This document shows positions 52,552 through 62,172 of a stretch of 64,000 nt of DNA, one piece after another. Each line of letters begins with the position of its first letter. Within the stretch, counting starts at the first letter, position 1. A program made the translations under genes and the position numbers. The notes under the pieces are model-generated. The model did not search any database. It saw only the letters and a program-made list of their open reading frames with translations, and was not told where the DNA came from. Source of the DNA: Trueperella pyogenes (GTDB lineage Bacteria > Actinomycetota > Actinomycetes > Actinomycetales > Actinomycetaceae); NCBI RefSeq assembly GCF_001070855.1, contig NZ_JVLH01000013.1, positions 1 to 64,000 of the forward strand, in the 5' to 3' direction.

Positions 52552-52637
52552 TTTGATCACCTAAATTTTGGCGACTCGGATAGTTTAGCCCAAGTCCTAC
52601 CGAAAATTCCAATTGAGTACGGCGACCCCCGTCACAT

Positions 52638-53351
52638 TCAGTTGTGCTGTCGACTCATGCCTGCGGGGAGAAGCGAAATAACAGCCTCCAAGACCCCCTC
52701 AATATCAAGATCCGAGGTATCAATCAGCTCAATTCCAGGACCCGGATTCGTAAATTCGCTGACAGTTGAATCAGCTGCATCACGATCGACAATCTGAGAA
52801 CGGACTTTCTCTAGGCTTTCAGGGCTGTCATCGCCGAATAACTCTTTAGCCCTCCTCTTCATCCGTGCAAGCGGGGAAGCAACCAGCAAGACTCTCAGAT
52901 CGGCTTCAGGGTATACAACAGTGGTGATATCGCGCCCTTCGGCCACCATTCCACTTCCGTTAGCACAAGCTTCGGCCATGCGTTGACGCTGATGCTCGAC
53001 CATCCATGCGCGAACTAAAAGATTCGTGGAGATCTTAGCGACGGCCTCGGAAACGATAGAGGATCGGATTAACGAAGTGACCTCGCGGTTTCCAACAAAG
53101 AAATGAGGATCATCAGGATTCGAATCGGCGTGCAGGTCAAGAGAAGGAAGCAAGGCGGCAACGGCATCGTGATCGTCTAAATCAACGCCTGATTCTAAAG
53201 CAATAAGAGTCAATGAACGATACATCGCTCCAGTATCGAGGTAGCCAATGCCCAAGCGACGAGCAAGTAATTTAGCAATCGTTGATTTGCCAGAACCCGC
53301 AGGGCCATCAATTGCAATTGTCAGTCCGTGAGGGGAAAGAGCATCAGACAT
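52638..53351 (-). CDS. cmk: Cytidylate kinase
   Basis: 237 residues. Phosphorylates CMP/dCMP. P-loop GPAGSGKS at 16-23; GYLDTGAMYRSLT is the CMP-binding signature; EGRDITTVVYP follows. ATG 53351 is 7 bases after GGAG and 2 bases from the tyrA stop. In other actinobacteria der is directly downstream or fused; here downstream are tRNA-Pro and the amidase gene. Confidence 0.95.
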   Translation of the reverse strand: MSDALSPHGLTIAIDGPAGSGKSTIAKLLARRLGIGYLDTGAMYRSLTLIALESGVDLDDHDAVAALLPSLDLHADSNPDDPHFFVGNREVTSLIRSSIVSEAVAKISTNLLVRAWMVEHQRQRMAEACANGSGMVAEGRDITTVVYPEADLRVLLVASPLARMKRRAKELFGDDSPESLEKVRSQIVDRDAADSTVSEFTNPGPGIELIDTSDLDIEGVLEAVISLLPAGMSRQHN

Positions 53352-53353
53352 TA

Positions 53354-54496
53354 TTAATCTCCACTTCCGGTATTCCACCCGCGTTCCTGCAGCTGGCAGA
53401 TGGTCGAAGAAACGATAGATGGATCGAGACTGAGGCGGGCGACACCCATTTGAGCGCCTGCAGAGTGCTCAAGGGCGAAGTCTTCAATATTTACGCCGAT
53501 CTCACCGAGATCTGCGAAAAGTCGACCGAGAGAGCCAGCAGTATCAGGAACAAATACATCGAGAACGACATAGCGCCTTGGCGCTCCGCCGTGTTTACCC
53601 GGAATACGTGCGACTCCCCTATTGCCCTGATCCATCACTCGATAGACAGCTCCCACGCTTCCACCTTCAAGAGGGCCCTCGTGCGCAGCAGCATCCAGAT
53701 GCGAAATCAGATCATCGAGATCACCGCGTATATCCTTCAACACCTTGACGACTGGGCCAGCATTACCCGCCAAAATAGCAGTCCACAAACGAGGATCGGA
53801 AGCGGCAATTCGAGTTGTATCGCGCAGGCCCTGGCCTGAAAGTGAGAGCGCCGAAACAGGGGCATCAGCAAGCCGAGCAGCAAGCATCGACGAAACCAAC
53901 TGAGGTACGTGTGAAATTAGCGCAACGGATTGATCATGTGTTGAAGCATCCATTTCAATGGGGAAGGCTCCCACATCCCCCGCAAGTGAACGAATCCGCA
54001 TCACTGCATCAGGCGATGAAGTTGGGCTTGGAACAATCACCCATGGCCTGCCGTAGAAAAGATCTGCGTCTGCCGCACCTGCGCCACTACGCTCGCGACC
54101 CGCCATCGGATGAGAACCCACGTAGCGACTCGTAATGTCTAGGCCGCGACGCTCTGCTTCCTCAACAACTCCCTCAAGGACAGCCAACTTTACGGAAGCG
54201 ACATCGCTGACGACGGCCTCGGGATATCGAATCAAGGCATCCACAACACAGATATCAGCAACGTCAGGAGGTGTTGACACAATGACCAACGACGGCGAGC
54301 AGTGATCATCCGGACCGATCAAAGTTCCGGCGCCCAAATCCTGCGCTAAGCGTCCAGCCGTTGGTGAGGAATCACGAAGAAAAACCTCGACTCCCCCGCT
54401 ACGAAGTGCAAGTGCAAGAGAGGTGCCCAATAGACCCGTTCCGATAATCAGAACGGGGCCTCGGGTTGTACTCACGAGCGATGGCACAGGACTCAC
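53354..54496 (-). CDS. tyrA: Prephenate dehydrogenase with ACT domain
   Basis: 380 residues. NAD(P)-binding VLIIGTGLLGTSLA at the N-terminus; catalytic GSHPMAGRERSG with the histidine; a C-terminal ACT-like domain (about 305-380: YVVLDVFVPDTAGSLG, EIGVNIEDFAL) probably for feedback by tyrosine. It takes prephenate to 4-hydroxyphenylpyruvate. GTG 54496 overlaps the rluB stop; later in-frame GTG codons lack a site. Confidence 0.92.
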   Translation of the reverse strand: MSPVPSLVSTTRGPVLIIGTGLLGTSLALALRSGGVEVFLRDSSPTAGRLAQDLGAGTLIGPDDHCSPSLVIVSTPPDVADICVVDALIRYPEAVVSDVASVKLAVLEGVVEEAERRGLDITSRYVGSHPMAGRERSGAGAADADLFYGRPWVIVPSPTSSPDAVMRIRSLAGDVGAFPIEMDASTHDQSVALISHVPQLVSSMLAARLADAPVSALSLSGQGLRDTTRIAASDPRLWTAILAGNAGPVVKVLKDIRGDLDDLISHLDAAAHEGPLEGGSVGAVYRVMDQGNRGVARIPGKHGGAPRRYVVLDVFVPDTAGSLGRLFADLGEIGVNIEDFALEHSAGAQMGVARLSLDPSIVSSTICQLQERGWNTGSGD

Positions 54497-55242
54497 AAAC
54501 CAACTGCGTCATAGAGAGCGGCAAGCTGCGGTCCCTTGACGCGACGCATCGTTCCAGGTTGTAGGTGTTCTAGGCGAATGGGGCCAAACTTCGTACGAAC
54601 GAGCTCCCGAACTGGGTAACCGACCTCATCCATCAAACGGCGGACAAGACGGTTACGTCCTTCGTGGACGATGATTTCAACAGTGGTGATATCACCATAG
54701 GTTTCCATGGTGCGGAAAGAATCAACCGCAATTGGACCGTCTTCCAATTCAACGCCTTCGAGCAGACGACGGCGGACACCCGGCTTAACCTCGCCGTGAA
54801 CACGCGCAATGTAGGTTTTAGGAATCTCGTAGGAGGGGTGTGTCAGTCGGTTTGCTAGCTCACCATCATTCGTCAGCAAAAGCAGCCCAGAAGTATCGAT
54901 ATCCAAGCGGCCCACGTGATAAAGACGTTCCGGGTAATCAGCAACAAGATCCGCTAGCGTCGGGCGCCCCTCCGGGTCTGACATGGTCGAAACCATACCA
55001 ACAGGCTTATTCACAGCCATGACGATCGGGCGGTTCTCTTCCAAGATAATCCGCTTTCCATCGACGTGGATTGCCTGACGCATGGGGTCAACACGCATGC
55101 CTTGACCGCGAACCACCTTGCCGTCAACTGAAACACGGCCTTGAGCAATAAGCTCTTCTGCTGCCCGTCGAGAAGCTACCCCCGCACGTGAGAGTACCTT
55201 TTGCAGGCGAATACCGTCTTCACTATAGGAATCGTTTCTCAC
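54493..55242 (-). CDS. rluB: 23S rRNA pseudouridine synthase RluB/RsuA family
   Basis: 249 residues. S4-like RNA-binding domain (RLQKVLSRAGVASRR) followed by the RluA-fold catalytic domain with VGRLDIDTSGLLLLT, the Asp being catalytic. Modifies U to pseudouridine in rRNA; the exact site is by analogy. GTG 55242 is 5 bases after GAGGAGA and overlaps the scpB stop. Confidence 0.93.
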   Translation of the reverse strand: MRNDSYSEDGIRLQKVLSRAGVASRRAAEELIAQGRVSVDGKVVRGQGMRVDPMRQAIHVDGKRIILEENRPIVMAVNKPVGMVSTMSDPEGRPTLADLVADYPERLYHVGRLDIDTSGLLLLTNDGELANRLTHPSYEIPKTYIARVHGEVKPGVRRRLLEGVELEDGPIAVDSFRTMETYGDITTVEIIVHEGRNRLVRRLMDEVGYPVRELVRTKFGPIRLEHLQPGTMRRVKGPQLAALYDAVGL

Positions 55243-55820
55243 AGTGTCTCCTCAAGTTCGTCCAGCTCGTCCGAAGCCGGAAGGTAGGGGGCTAATGGCG
55301 CCAATTCGTCGAGGGAATTCATTCCCATTCGTTCAAGAAATACTTGGGTCGTTCCATACAAACGAGCCCCAGAAGAAGATTGGCCAACTTCCTCAATGAG
55401 TTCACGTGCACACAAGGTTCGAACCACCGCATCAACATTCACTCCGCGGATTTGAGAAATCCTCGCACGCGAGATCGGTTGACGATAGGCAATAACCGCA
55501 AGTGTTTCCAGAGCAGCTTGTGACAGTTTAGATTGTCCTGATCCAACAATAAACTGGGAAACAAGCGACTCCCAGCGAGGAGCAGAATAAATCCGCCATC
55601 CTCCGCCAAGACGCCGAAGTTCAAATCCGTGTTCACGGCCACCAGAGCGTCCAGCGTATTGTGCGCAGAGCGCTTCAAGCACGTGCTCGATATCTTCAGC
55701 AGACACATTGAGAACACCGGCAAGCTGTTGAGCAGTAACGGGCTGATCGACAACCATCAAAATTGCTTCGATGGGAGCGAAGAGAAGTTGAGTCTCAGCA
55801 AGGTCAAGTGCATCGCTCAT
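55239..55820 (-). CDS. scpB: Segregation and condensation protein B
   Basis: 193 residues. Two winged-helix domains. Landmarks: IEAILMVVDQPVT, the LRRLGGGWRIYSAP strand region, LSQAALETLAVIAYRQPISR and the IRGVNVDAVVRTL helix. Subunit of the SMC condensin. ATG 55820 has GAGGAGGACGT upstream; it overlaps the scpA stop. Confidence 0.95.
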   Translation of the reverse strand: MSDALDLAETQLLFAPIEAILMVVDQPVTAQQLAGVLNVSAEDIEHVLEALCAQYAGRSGGREHGFELRRLGGGWRIYSAPRWESLVSQFIVGSGQSKLSQAALETLAVIAYRQPISRARISQIRGVNVDAVVRTLCARELIEEVGQSSSGARLYGTTQVFLERMGMNSLDELAPLAPYLPASDELDELEETL

Positions 55821-56605
55821 ACGTCCTCCTCCCATTCATCGACCTTTGGGTCATTTCCATTCCATACGAGTTCCAGTGTTGAAAGCGCCTCTTCCTGCTG
55901 GAACTCAATTGCTCTGCGCCTGTACAACTCTAAGATAGCGAGGAATCGCGAGACAACAACTGCCGTATCACGCGCGTCCGAGATGAGCTGAGAAAAGGTT
56001 GCGTGGCCATGAGCACTTAGATACGAGATGACGACCTTTGCTTCCTGAGCAACTGGCACTGCAGCTGAATGGAGGTGTGTCACTTCGACAGTCGGCGGCT
56101 GAGCACTGAGCGCGTCCGCACATGCACGAGCAAGATCCTCAGCGCCTACTTCCCATCGAAGTTCCGGAAGAAGCCGAGTGAATTGAGGTTCAAGCGCAAC
56201 GCTGCGCGGGATTAAACCCACATAGGCCTCAAGCTGTTGAGCGATTTCCCCCGCCGCAAGTTTGAATGCCCGATATTGAAGCAAACGACTGAAGAGCAGG
56301 TCACGTGCTTCGAGGTCTTCACTACTTAGTGAGGATTCCTCTTCATAATCGGGAAGCAAACGCGCTGCCTTCATATCCAATAGAGTCGCGGCAACCACAA
56401 GGAATTCACTGGTCCGTGAAAGATCAGGAAAGGCACGCATATGTGCAATGAACTCATCGGTCACTTCGGCAAGGGCAACCTGAGTGATATCAAGCTTCTT
56501 CCGAGAGATCAATTGGAGCAGAAGGTCAAAAGGACCTTCGAAGACTTCAAGCGAGACTTGAAAATCATCAAGTGCCGCTTGAGTCCCGTCATATTCAGGC
56601 GACAT
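55817..56605 (-). CDS. scpA: Segregation and condensation protein A
   Basis: 262 residues. Kleisin of the SMC complex: FEGPFDLLLQLISRKKLDI and TSEFLVVAATLLDMKAARLLP blocks of the N-terminal domain, and a winged helix at the C-terminus (RRRAIEFQQEEALSTLEL). ATG 56605 sits 10 bases inside parA; an in-frame GTG at 56611 is an alternative. Confidence 0.93.
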   Translation of the reverse strand: MSPEYDGTQAALDDFQVSLEVFEGPFDLLLQLISRKKLDITQVALAEVTDEFIAHMRAFPDLSRTSEFLVVAATLLDMKAARLLPDYEEESSLSSEDLEARDLLFSRLLQYRAFKLAAGEIAQQLEAYVGLIPRSVALEPQFTRLLPELRWEVGAEDLARACADALSAQPPTVEVTHLHSAAVPVAQEAKVVISYLSAHGHATFSQLISDARDTAVVVSRFLAILELYRRRAIEFQQEEALSTLELVWNGNDPKVDEWEEDV

Positions 56606-57461
56606 CTCCACGCGCGATGATCTCTCTGGCCAAACGTCGGTAGGAACGCGCGCCCGGGTGGTTCGGCGCGTAGCTGGTAATTGGCACTGTCGCGACTGAA
56701 GCATCGGGGAACTTCACAGTACGCGCAATCCGTGTTGTGAAGACAAGGTCACCAAAGGCCTCGTCAAGTCGCTCCAAAACCTCACGGGAGTGCAAGGTGC
56801 GGGTATCAACCATCGTCGCCAGAATTCCGTCGATCTTCAGGCGCGGATTAATGCGATCGCGCACTGTTTCGATGGTTTCGACTAGCAATGCGACACCGCG
56901 AAGAGCAAAAAACTCCGCTTCCATAGGAACAATCACACCGTGTGCCGCGGTTAAGGCATTGACGGTGAGTAGTCCAAGCGAAGGCTGGCAGTCAATTAGA
57001 ATGACGTCGTAATCATCGACGACCGGTCGAAGAACACGCGAGAGCGCTGATTCACGCGCAACCTCGTTAACCAACTGAACTTCGGCGGCCGAAAGATCGA
57101 TATTTGCAGGCACGATATCGAGGCCGGGAATTGAGGTGTGGCACAGGGCCTGATGAATATCTTCCTTCGGATTCATCAGGAGGTTATAGATTGTGTGTTC
57201 CATCTCCAGGGTATTGATGCCCAAGCCAACAGATGCAGCGCCTTGAGGATCAAAGTCAACAATCAGAACACGACGTCCATATTCAGCTAGCGATGCTGCA
57301 AGATTGATGGTTGTCGTTGTCTTTCCAACCCCACCTTTTTGATTACACATCGCAATAATGCGTGCGGGTCCATGCCCGGTCAGTGGTGCCGGGACGGGGA
57401 AATCATTTTCTTCGTTGGCAGGAAGATCCCCGGTAAGCGTTGGCTGAGATGGATTCGTCAC
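56595..57461 (-). CDS. parA: ParA-family (Soj) chromosome-partition ATPase
   Basis: 288 residues. Deviant Walker A NQKGGVGKTTT at 40-50, switch-type FDPQGAASVGLG, and the IDCQPSLGLLTVNAL block. The preceding 37 residues are a low-complexity extension. It is in the scpA-scpB-rluB operon, so it is the chromosomal second ParA described with Scp genes rather than the oriC-proximal ParAB pair; no parB is seen. GTG 57461 follows AGGGA by 3 bases. Confidence 0.92.
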   Translation of the reverse strand: MTNPSQPTLTGDLPANEENDFPVPAPLTGHGPARIIAMCNQKGGVGKTTTTINLAASLAEYGRRVLIVDFDPQGAASVGLGINTLEMEHTIYNLLMNPKEDIHQALCHTSIPGLDIVPANIDLSAAEVQLVNEVARESALSRVLRPVVDDYDVILIDCQPSLGLLTVNALTAAHGVIVPMEAEFFALRGVALLVETIETVRDRINPRLKIDGILATMVDTRTLHSREVLERLDEAFGDLVFTTRIARTVKFPDASVATVPITSYAPNHPGARSYRRLAREIIARGDVA

Positions 57462-57530
57462 GTTCCCTATCTTAGTGCATTGCTCCACACAATTCCGCCC
57501 TACCCCGCTTAAGTTGTGAGCTCTCTTGTC

Positions 57531-58487
57531 TTATTGGGATTGCGAGGCCGAGGTTGTGATATCACGTGGATCGAGCTGCGCGCGCGGATGGGCAGTTCGG
57601 TACATTTCCTTAAGGGTAGCAATCGTCACCTTGGTATAGATTTGCGTCGTTGAGACAGAGGAATGCCCAAGCAATTCTTGTACGTCTCGAATATTCGCTC
57701 CGCCTTCTAACAAGTGTGTGGCAAAGGAATGCCGCAAGGTGTGTGGAGAGACGGGTACCTCAAGCTGCGCGCGCGTTGCCGCGCGTTGAATGATGTCCCA
57801 AGCAGACTGACGTGAAAGTGCGCCTCCCCTATTGTTGAGAAAGACGTTCGGACACCCTTTCCCCCTTGAAGAAAAGAAGGGGCGCGCACGCACAAGATAG
57901 GCTTCAAGAGCCTGTTTTGCCATAGATCCCAAGGGAACAAGTCGTTCCTTACGTCCCTTTCCGAATAGGCGAATAATCGGAAGTTCTTCATTAAGGTCGA
58001 GGTCATCAATCGCCATTGAAACGGCCTCGCTCACGCGAGCACCAGTTGCGTAGAGGGTTTCAAGAAGAGCTCGATCGCGAAGCGAACGCGGGTCATCTCC
58101 GCTGCCTGCCGCCTCGAGCAAAGCTTCAACTTGCTCGACTGTTAGAGCTTTTGGAAGGTGCCCGGCAACTTGAGGAACACGAACTTGGGCGCTCGGATCC
58201 TGAGCACTGTGGCCCTCTCGAAGTGCGTATTTGTGAAAAGAACGAATTGCCGCTAATGCGCGGGCTACGGAGGAGGGCGCCGCAGCATGCCCATCTTTCG
58301 ACTCGCTCAGTGACGCGAGAAAGTCCTCAATCGAACTCTCGGTGATCTGATCGCATTGATCAACGCCACGTGATTCTTGGAAAGCGCAATATTTTTGTAC
58401 ATCGCGCCGATAGTTGGAGACAGTATGCGGGGATGCGCCCTTCTCTACACTCAGGAAAATAAGCCATTCTTCCTGAACACGCTCCAT
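57531..58487 (-). CDS. xerD: Tyrosine recombinase XerD-type
   Basis: 318 residues. SAM-like N-terminal domain and catalytic domain with Arg in GARVSE, Lys between, [12 protein letters not shown] (His and Arg), and [16 protein letters not shown] (His and nucleophile Tyr). It resolves chromosome dimers at dif with a XerC partner. Context with parA-scpAB matches the mycobacterial xerD. ATG 58487 was chosen; a GTG at 58523 preceded by TATACA could give a leaderless longer form. Confidence 0.91.
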   Translation of the reverse strand: MERVQEEWLIFLSVEKGASPHTVSNYRRDVQKYCAFQESRGVDQCDQITESSIEDFLASLSESKDGHAAAPSSVARALAAIRSFHKYALREGHSAQDPSAQVRVPQVAGHLPKALTVEQVEALLEAAGSGDDPRSLRDRALLETLYATGARVSEAVSMAIDDLDLNEELPIIRLFGKGRKERLVPLGSMAKQALEAYLVRARPFFSSRGKGCPNVFLNNRGGALSRQSAWDIIQRAATRAQLEVPVSPHTLRHSFATHLLEGGANIRDVQELLGHSSVSTTQIYTKVTIATLKEMYRTAHPRAQLDPRDITTSASQSQ

Positions 58488-58512
58488 TTGTTTAGCCACG
58501 TAGTCATTGTAT

Positions 58513-58545
58513 TTGCGCTCCACTGATTTGCTGTATATTCACTGT
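58513..58545. promoter_or_regulatory. Possible overlapping divergent promoters of xerD and tkt
   Basis: TGTATATTC (58532-58540) gives TATATT on the plus strand (58534-58539) and TATACA on the minus strand. The plus element has TTTGCG 16 bases upstream and would start tkt about 70 bases before its GTG. The minus element would start at or near a GTG at 58523. Neither -35 is strong. Confidence 0.35.
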
Positions 58546-58615
58546 TCGAGCGCGGCATGCGGCTACACTTGACCCTGCAGGGAAGCCATCTTACCGATTG
58601 CCAGGAGGTCCAATC

Positions 58616-60697
58616 GTGCCCGCGTCTTGGAATGAGCTCGATAGCCGCGCTATTTCCACCGCTAAAATTCTTGCTGCTGATGCAGTTGAACGTGTCGGAA
58701 ATGGACACCCGGGAGCAGCGATTTCTCTTGCTCCTGCGGCGTATGCGCTCTACCAGCATCACCTTCACCTTGACCCGTCAGACCCACACTGGTTGGGCCG
58801 CGATCGTTTCATTCTTTCATCGGGCCACTCTTCACTGACTCAATATCTCCAGCTCTATCTTGCGGGAATGGGCGTTGAACTTGAGGACCTGAAAGCCCTG
58901 CGTACCGAAGGAGCACTCACTCCCGGACACCCCGAGTTCGGGCATACCCCGGGAGTTGAGCTCACCACGGGCCCGCTTGGAACTGGTCTTGCTTCTGCTG
59001 TTGGTTTCGCCATGGCAGAGCGTTTCACCCATGGTCTTCTTGATCCTGATACTCCTCATGGTCAGTCGATTTTTGATCATTGTGTTTATGTGATTGCCGG
59101 TGACGGCTGTCTTCAAGAGGGCGTTTCCGCGGAGGCTTCTTCGCTTGCAGGAACACAGAAGCTCGGCAACCTCATTGTTTTATGGGACGACAACCGCATC
59201 TCGATCGAAGGCGATACTGATATAGCTTTCAGCGAGGATGTTCTTAAACGCTACGAGTCCTACGGATGGCACGTCCAGCGCGTGGATTGGTTGAGCGAGG
59301 ATGGCTCCTACGTTGAAGATGTTCATGCCTTGGATGAGGCTCTGGATGCCGCTCGTGATAACACCGACCAACCCTCGATCATTGCGCTTCGGACAATTAT
59401 CGGATGGCCGACGCCCGAAAAATCCAACACCGGAGGAATCCACGGTGCCAAGCTCGGTGAAGAGGCACTTCGTGGCTTAAAGCTCGCATTGGGAGCCGAT
59501 CCGGATGCTCACTTCGCAGTCGATGAAGAGGCCGTTGCGCATTCTCGCAAACAATTTGCTCAGCGCGCACAGACACTGCGTGAGCAATGGGATCAGCGTT
59601 TCAAGCAATGGAAGGAAGCAAATCCTGAGCGAGCGGCTCTTCTTAAGCGCCTTCGGCAGGGAAAACTTCCCCAAGGATGGGAAGAGGCCCTCCCCGAATT
59701 CCCGGCGGAGAAGGCAATCGCAACCCGCTCGGCCTCGGGAAAGGTACTCAATGCTATCGCACCGGTGCTTCCCGAACTATGGGGTGGATCTGCTGACCTC
59801 GGTGGATCAAATAACACCTTCCTCAATGGATTGACTTCATTCCTTCCGGAAGGAACATACTCGCGTTCCTTTGAAGCTGATCCATACGGCCGCAACCTCC
59901 ACTTTGGTATTCGCGAATTTGCGATGGCCTGTGCGATGAATGGTATTGCAGCTGATGGTCTCACCCGAGTGTATGGCGGAACGTTCTTTGTCTTCTCGGA
60001 CTTTATGCGCGGTGCGGTTCGCCTTGCCGCTCTTATGGACCTTCCCGTCACCTATGTTTGGACGCACGATTCAATCGGTGTTGGCGAAGATGGCCCCACG
60101 CACCAGCCAATCGAACACCTTGCTTCCTACCGTGCAATTCCAAATCTTGCAATGATTCGCCCTGCAGATGCAGCTGAAACTGTCCAGGCATGGAAGAAGA
60201 TTCTCGAGCAGCATCATCCTGCAGCTTTGGTCTTAAGCCGACAGAACCTTCCTAATCCCACCCGTGGCGAAGGAAGTGAGCTTGCTGATGCTCAAGGTGT
60301 TGCCCGCGGTGCCTACATTCTTGCCGATTGCGAAGGCAGTCCCGAGGTCATTTTGATGGCTACAGGTTCAGAGGTAGCGCCTACTTTGGAGGCTCATCGC
60401 TTGCTGAAAGCAGAGGGAATTGCTTCGCGCGTTGTCTCGGTTCCGTGCATTGAGTGGTTTGAGAGCCAGGACGAGGCCTACCGCGAGTCGGTCCTCCCCT
60501 CGGCGGTTCGCGCACGCGTGGCTGTCGAGGCTGGGATTGCGCTTCCTTGGTACCGCTGGGTTGGCAAGGCCGGACGGATCGTCTCCCTTGAACACTTTGG
60601 CGAGTCTGTGGACGGCGCCCGGCTGTTTGAGAAGTACGGCTTTACCCCTGAAAATATCGCAGCAAAGGCTCGTGAAAGTTTTGCTGCAGCCCACTGA
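58616..60697 (+). CDS. tkt: Transketolase
   Basis: 693 residues. Thiamine-diphosphate enzyme of the pentose phosphate pathway. Landmarks: GNGHPGAAISLAP, GPLGTGLASAVGFA, GDGCLQEGVSAEA thiamine-diphosphate motif, DDNRISIEGDT, and the pyrimidine-binding EFAMACAMNGIA with TYVWTHDSIGVGEDGPTHQP. GTG 58616 is 8 bases after AGGAGG. It starts a plus-strand unit and ends near a convergent YdcF-like gene. Confidence 0.95.
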   Translation: MPASWNELDSRAISTAKILAADAVERVGNGHPGAAISLAPAAYALYQHHLHLDPSDPHWLGRDRFILSSGHSSLTQYLQLYLAGMGVELEDLKALRTEGALTPGHPEFGHTPGVELTTGPLGTGLASAVGFAMAERFTHGLLDPDTPHGQSIFDHCVYVIAGDGCLQEGVSAEASSLAGTQKLGNLIVLWDDNRISIEGDTDIAFSEDVLKRYESYGWHVQRVDWLSEDGSYVEDVHALDEALDAARDNTDQPSIIALRTIIGWPTPEKSNTGGIHGAKLGEEALRGLKLALGADPDAHFAVDEEAVAHSRKQFAQRAQTLREQWDQRFKQWKEANPERAALLKRLRQGKLPQGWEEALPEFPAEKAIATRSASGKVLNAIAPVLPELWGGSADLGGSNNTFLNGLTSFLPEGTYSRSFEADPYGRNLHFGIREFAMACAMNGIAADGLTRVYGGTFFVFSDFMRGAVRLAALMDLPVTYVWTHDSIGVGEDGPTHQPIEHLASYRAIPNLAMIRPADAAETVQAWKKILEQHHPAALVLSRQNLPNPTRGEGSELADAQGVARGAYILADCEGSPEVILMATGSEVAPTLEAHRLLKAEGIASRVVSVPCIEWFESQDEAYRESVLPSAVRARVAVEAGIALPWYRWVGKAGRIVSLEHFGESVDGARLFEKYGFTPENIAAKARESFAAAH

Positions 60698-60706
60698 GGG
60701 CTTAGC

Positions 60707-61738
60707 CTACTGACTGGCCTGGAAAACCCGCAGTAGCTGACCAAAATACGGCGCAAGGACACTGGTTGCCCACATGAACGTCAGGATCACATAGGGCATC
60801 CAGTGTTCTTTCGTTATCGCGATAAACTCGCGGATATACGCTGTTGGAAAGTAGTAGCCAGCAGTCTTCGAACCGATGCCGTCACCCTTGAGTCCAACTT
60901 TTGACGCATAGAGTGACGTTCGGAAGACATGGTAGTCAGATGTTACGAAGGCACAGCGGTATGTTCCTGAAGACCGTGTATCCAGAAGATGCTTGGCAAA
61001 AAGAAGATTCTCCATGGTTGTGGTCGAACGGTCTTCAATAAGGATTGAGTCCTGTGGGACGCCACGCGAAGATAAATAGCGGGACATAGCTTCAGCTTCA
61101 GAAATGACCTCGTCACTTCCCTGCCCACCTGAGGGAATGAGAATCGCATGTGCACCCTGTGCTTTCCATAGCTCTAAAGCCTTATCGATTCGTCCTCTGA
61201 GCAGTGGTGTCGGCTCTTCTCCCCTCAGTCCTGCACCATGAATGATGATGTAATCAAAGGTGCGTTTTCGGGGAAGCCTTCGATAGAACCAGGAATACAC
61301 GAGCAGCGCAACAAAACTGAAGAAGAACCACAAACCGAGCACTAAGAGCAAAGCTGAAAGAGAAATGACGACCCTTGAGTGGCTTATTCCAATACCCACT
61401 GGAATTCCGATAATCCAGGCGACAATTGCCAACGCGAGAAGCGCGGGAAGAACGTTTGGAAGAGAAAAGCCTTCTCTCCGAATGACAATCCACGCATTAA
61501 CAAGCAAGAACCCCACAGTGATAATGGGTGCAAATGGGATTGCAATTCCCAAAAGAAGGACTATCCCGATGTCATTGGTGTAGATCCCACACGCACCGAG
61601 TGCGAAGATCAGCATCAACAAGAAGAAAATCGCATTCTTGAACTGTCGCGGCTCTTTCCGATAGGACCACGTAAAAAGAATGCCCCAAATTATGGCAGGC
61701 GAAAAGACCAGTAAAGCACTCATTAATCCACTCAGCAT
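60707..61738 (-). CDS. YdcF-family (DUF218) membrane protein
   Basis: 343 residues. Four to five N-terminal helices (residues 5-150) and a C-terminal DUF218 domain (about 165-290: YIIIHGAGLRG, RIDKALELWK, PSGGQGSDEVISEAEAM, DRSTTTMENLLF and TSDYHVFRTS), then one more hydrophobic helix. This family includes SanA-type envelope proteins and proteins acting near cell-wall precursors. Function not known; ElyC-like roles would be inference. Confidence 0.83.
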   Translation of the reverse strand: MLSGLMSALLVFSPAIIWGILFTWSYRKEPRQFKNAIFFLLMLIFALGACGIYTNDIGIVLLLGIAIPFAPIITVGFLLVNAWIVIRREGFSLPNVLPALLALAIVAWIIGIPVGIGISHSRVVISLSALLLVLGLWFFFSFVALLVYSWFYRRLPRKRTFDYIIIHGAGLRGEEPTPLLRGRIDKALELWKAQGAHAILIPSGGQGSDEVISEAEAMSRYLSSRGVPQDSILIEDRSTTTMENLLFAKHLLDTRSSGTYRCAFVTSDYHVFRTSLYASKVGLKGDGIGSKTAGYYFPTAYIREFIAITKEHWMPYVILTFMWATSVLAPYFGQLLRVFQASQ

Positions 61739-61758
61739 GAGCTCATGCTATCGCAGGG

Positions 61759-61793
61759 TAAAAATAATGCTGCATCCGCAGGCGGATGCAGCA
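61759..61793 (-). terminator. Terminator after secG
   Basis: Stem TGCTGCATCCGC (61768-61779) with GCGGATGCAGCA (61782-61793). On the minus strand it runs into TTATTTTTACCC. It lies 15 bases after the secG stop. Confidence 0.86.
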
Positions 61794-61807
61794 CGATGAA
61801 GAATGTC

Positions 61808-62053
61808 TTAGGCAGCGAACTTCGTCAACACACCGAAACCGATGATTGAAACCGCCCAAATCAGAAGAATGGCCAAAGTGATCCGATTGAGGTTACGCTC
61901 TGCAACACCAGAAGAACCGGCGGAAGAAGAAATTCCGCCACCGAACATATCGGAAAGGCCGCCGCCCTTACCCTTGTGCATCAGAATCGTCAGGGTCAGC
62001 AAAATGCTGGTCAGGGTGATGATGACGATAAGTGTAATGTTCAGTGCCGCCAC
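61808..62053 (-). CDS. secG: Preprotein translocase subunit SecG
   Basis: 81 residues. Two transmembrane helices (about 4-25 and 58-78) flanking a Gly/Ser-rich loop GGGLSDMFGGGISSSAGSSG, the SecG pattern. Accessory subunit of SecYEG. GTG 62053 is the only start giving a full first helix. It follows tpiA and pgk, the usual actinobacterial gapA-pgk-tpiA-secG order. Confidence 0.95.
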   Translation of the reverse strand: MAALNITLIVIITLTSILLTLTILMHKGKGGGLSDMFGGGISSSAGSSGVAERNLNRITLAILLIWAVSIIGFGVLTKFAA

Positions 62054-62124
62054 GTTCGATTTTCCGATTCTTTCAGAGACTTCAACGGTGTGTAGTCTAG
62101 CGAATAATGCCTAGGCAAGGCCAG

Positions 62125-62159
62125 CTGGGCGCCGAAGTGTTGCGCACTTCGGCGCCCAG
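62125..62159 (-). terminator. Hairpin between tpiA and secG
   Basis: Perfect 15-bp stem CTGGGCGCCGAAGTG with CACTTCGGCGCCCAG, 5-base loop, 13 bases after the tpiA stop. No good T tract follows, so it may attenuate or stabilise the mRNA 3' end while part of the transcript reads on into secG. Confidence 0.75.
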
Positions 62160-62172
62160 AGCCTTTAAAAGA

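Noticed and set aside
58569-58597. TTGACC-17-TACCGA as a tkt promoter
   Set aside because: The implied start would fall at the ribosome-binding site (58603-58608), leaving it incomplete; the upstream TATATT is preferred.
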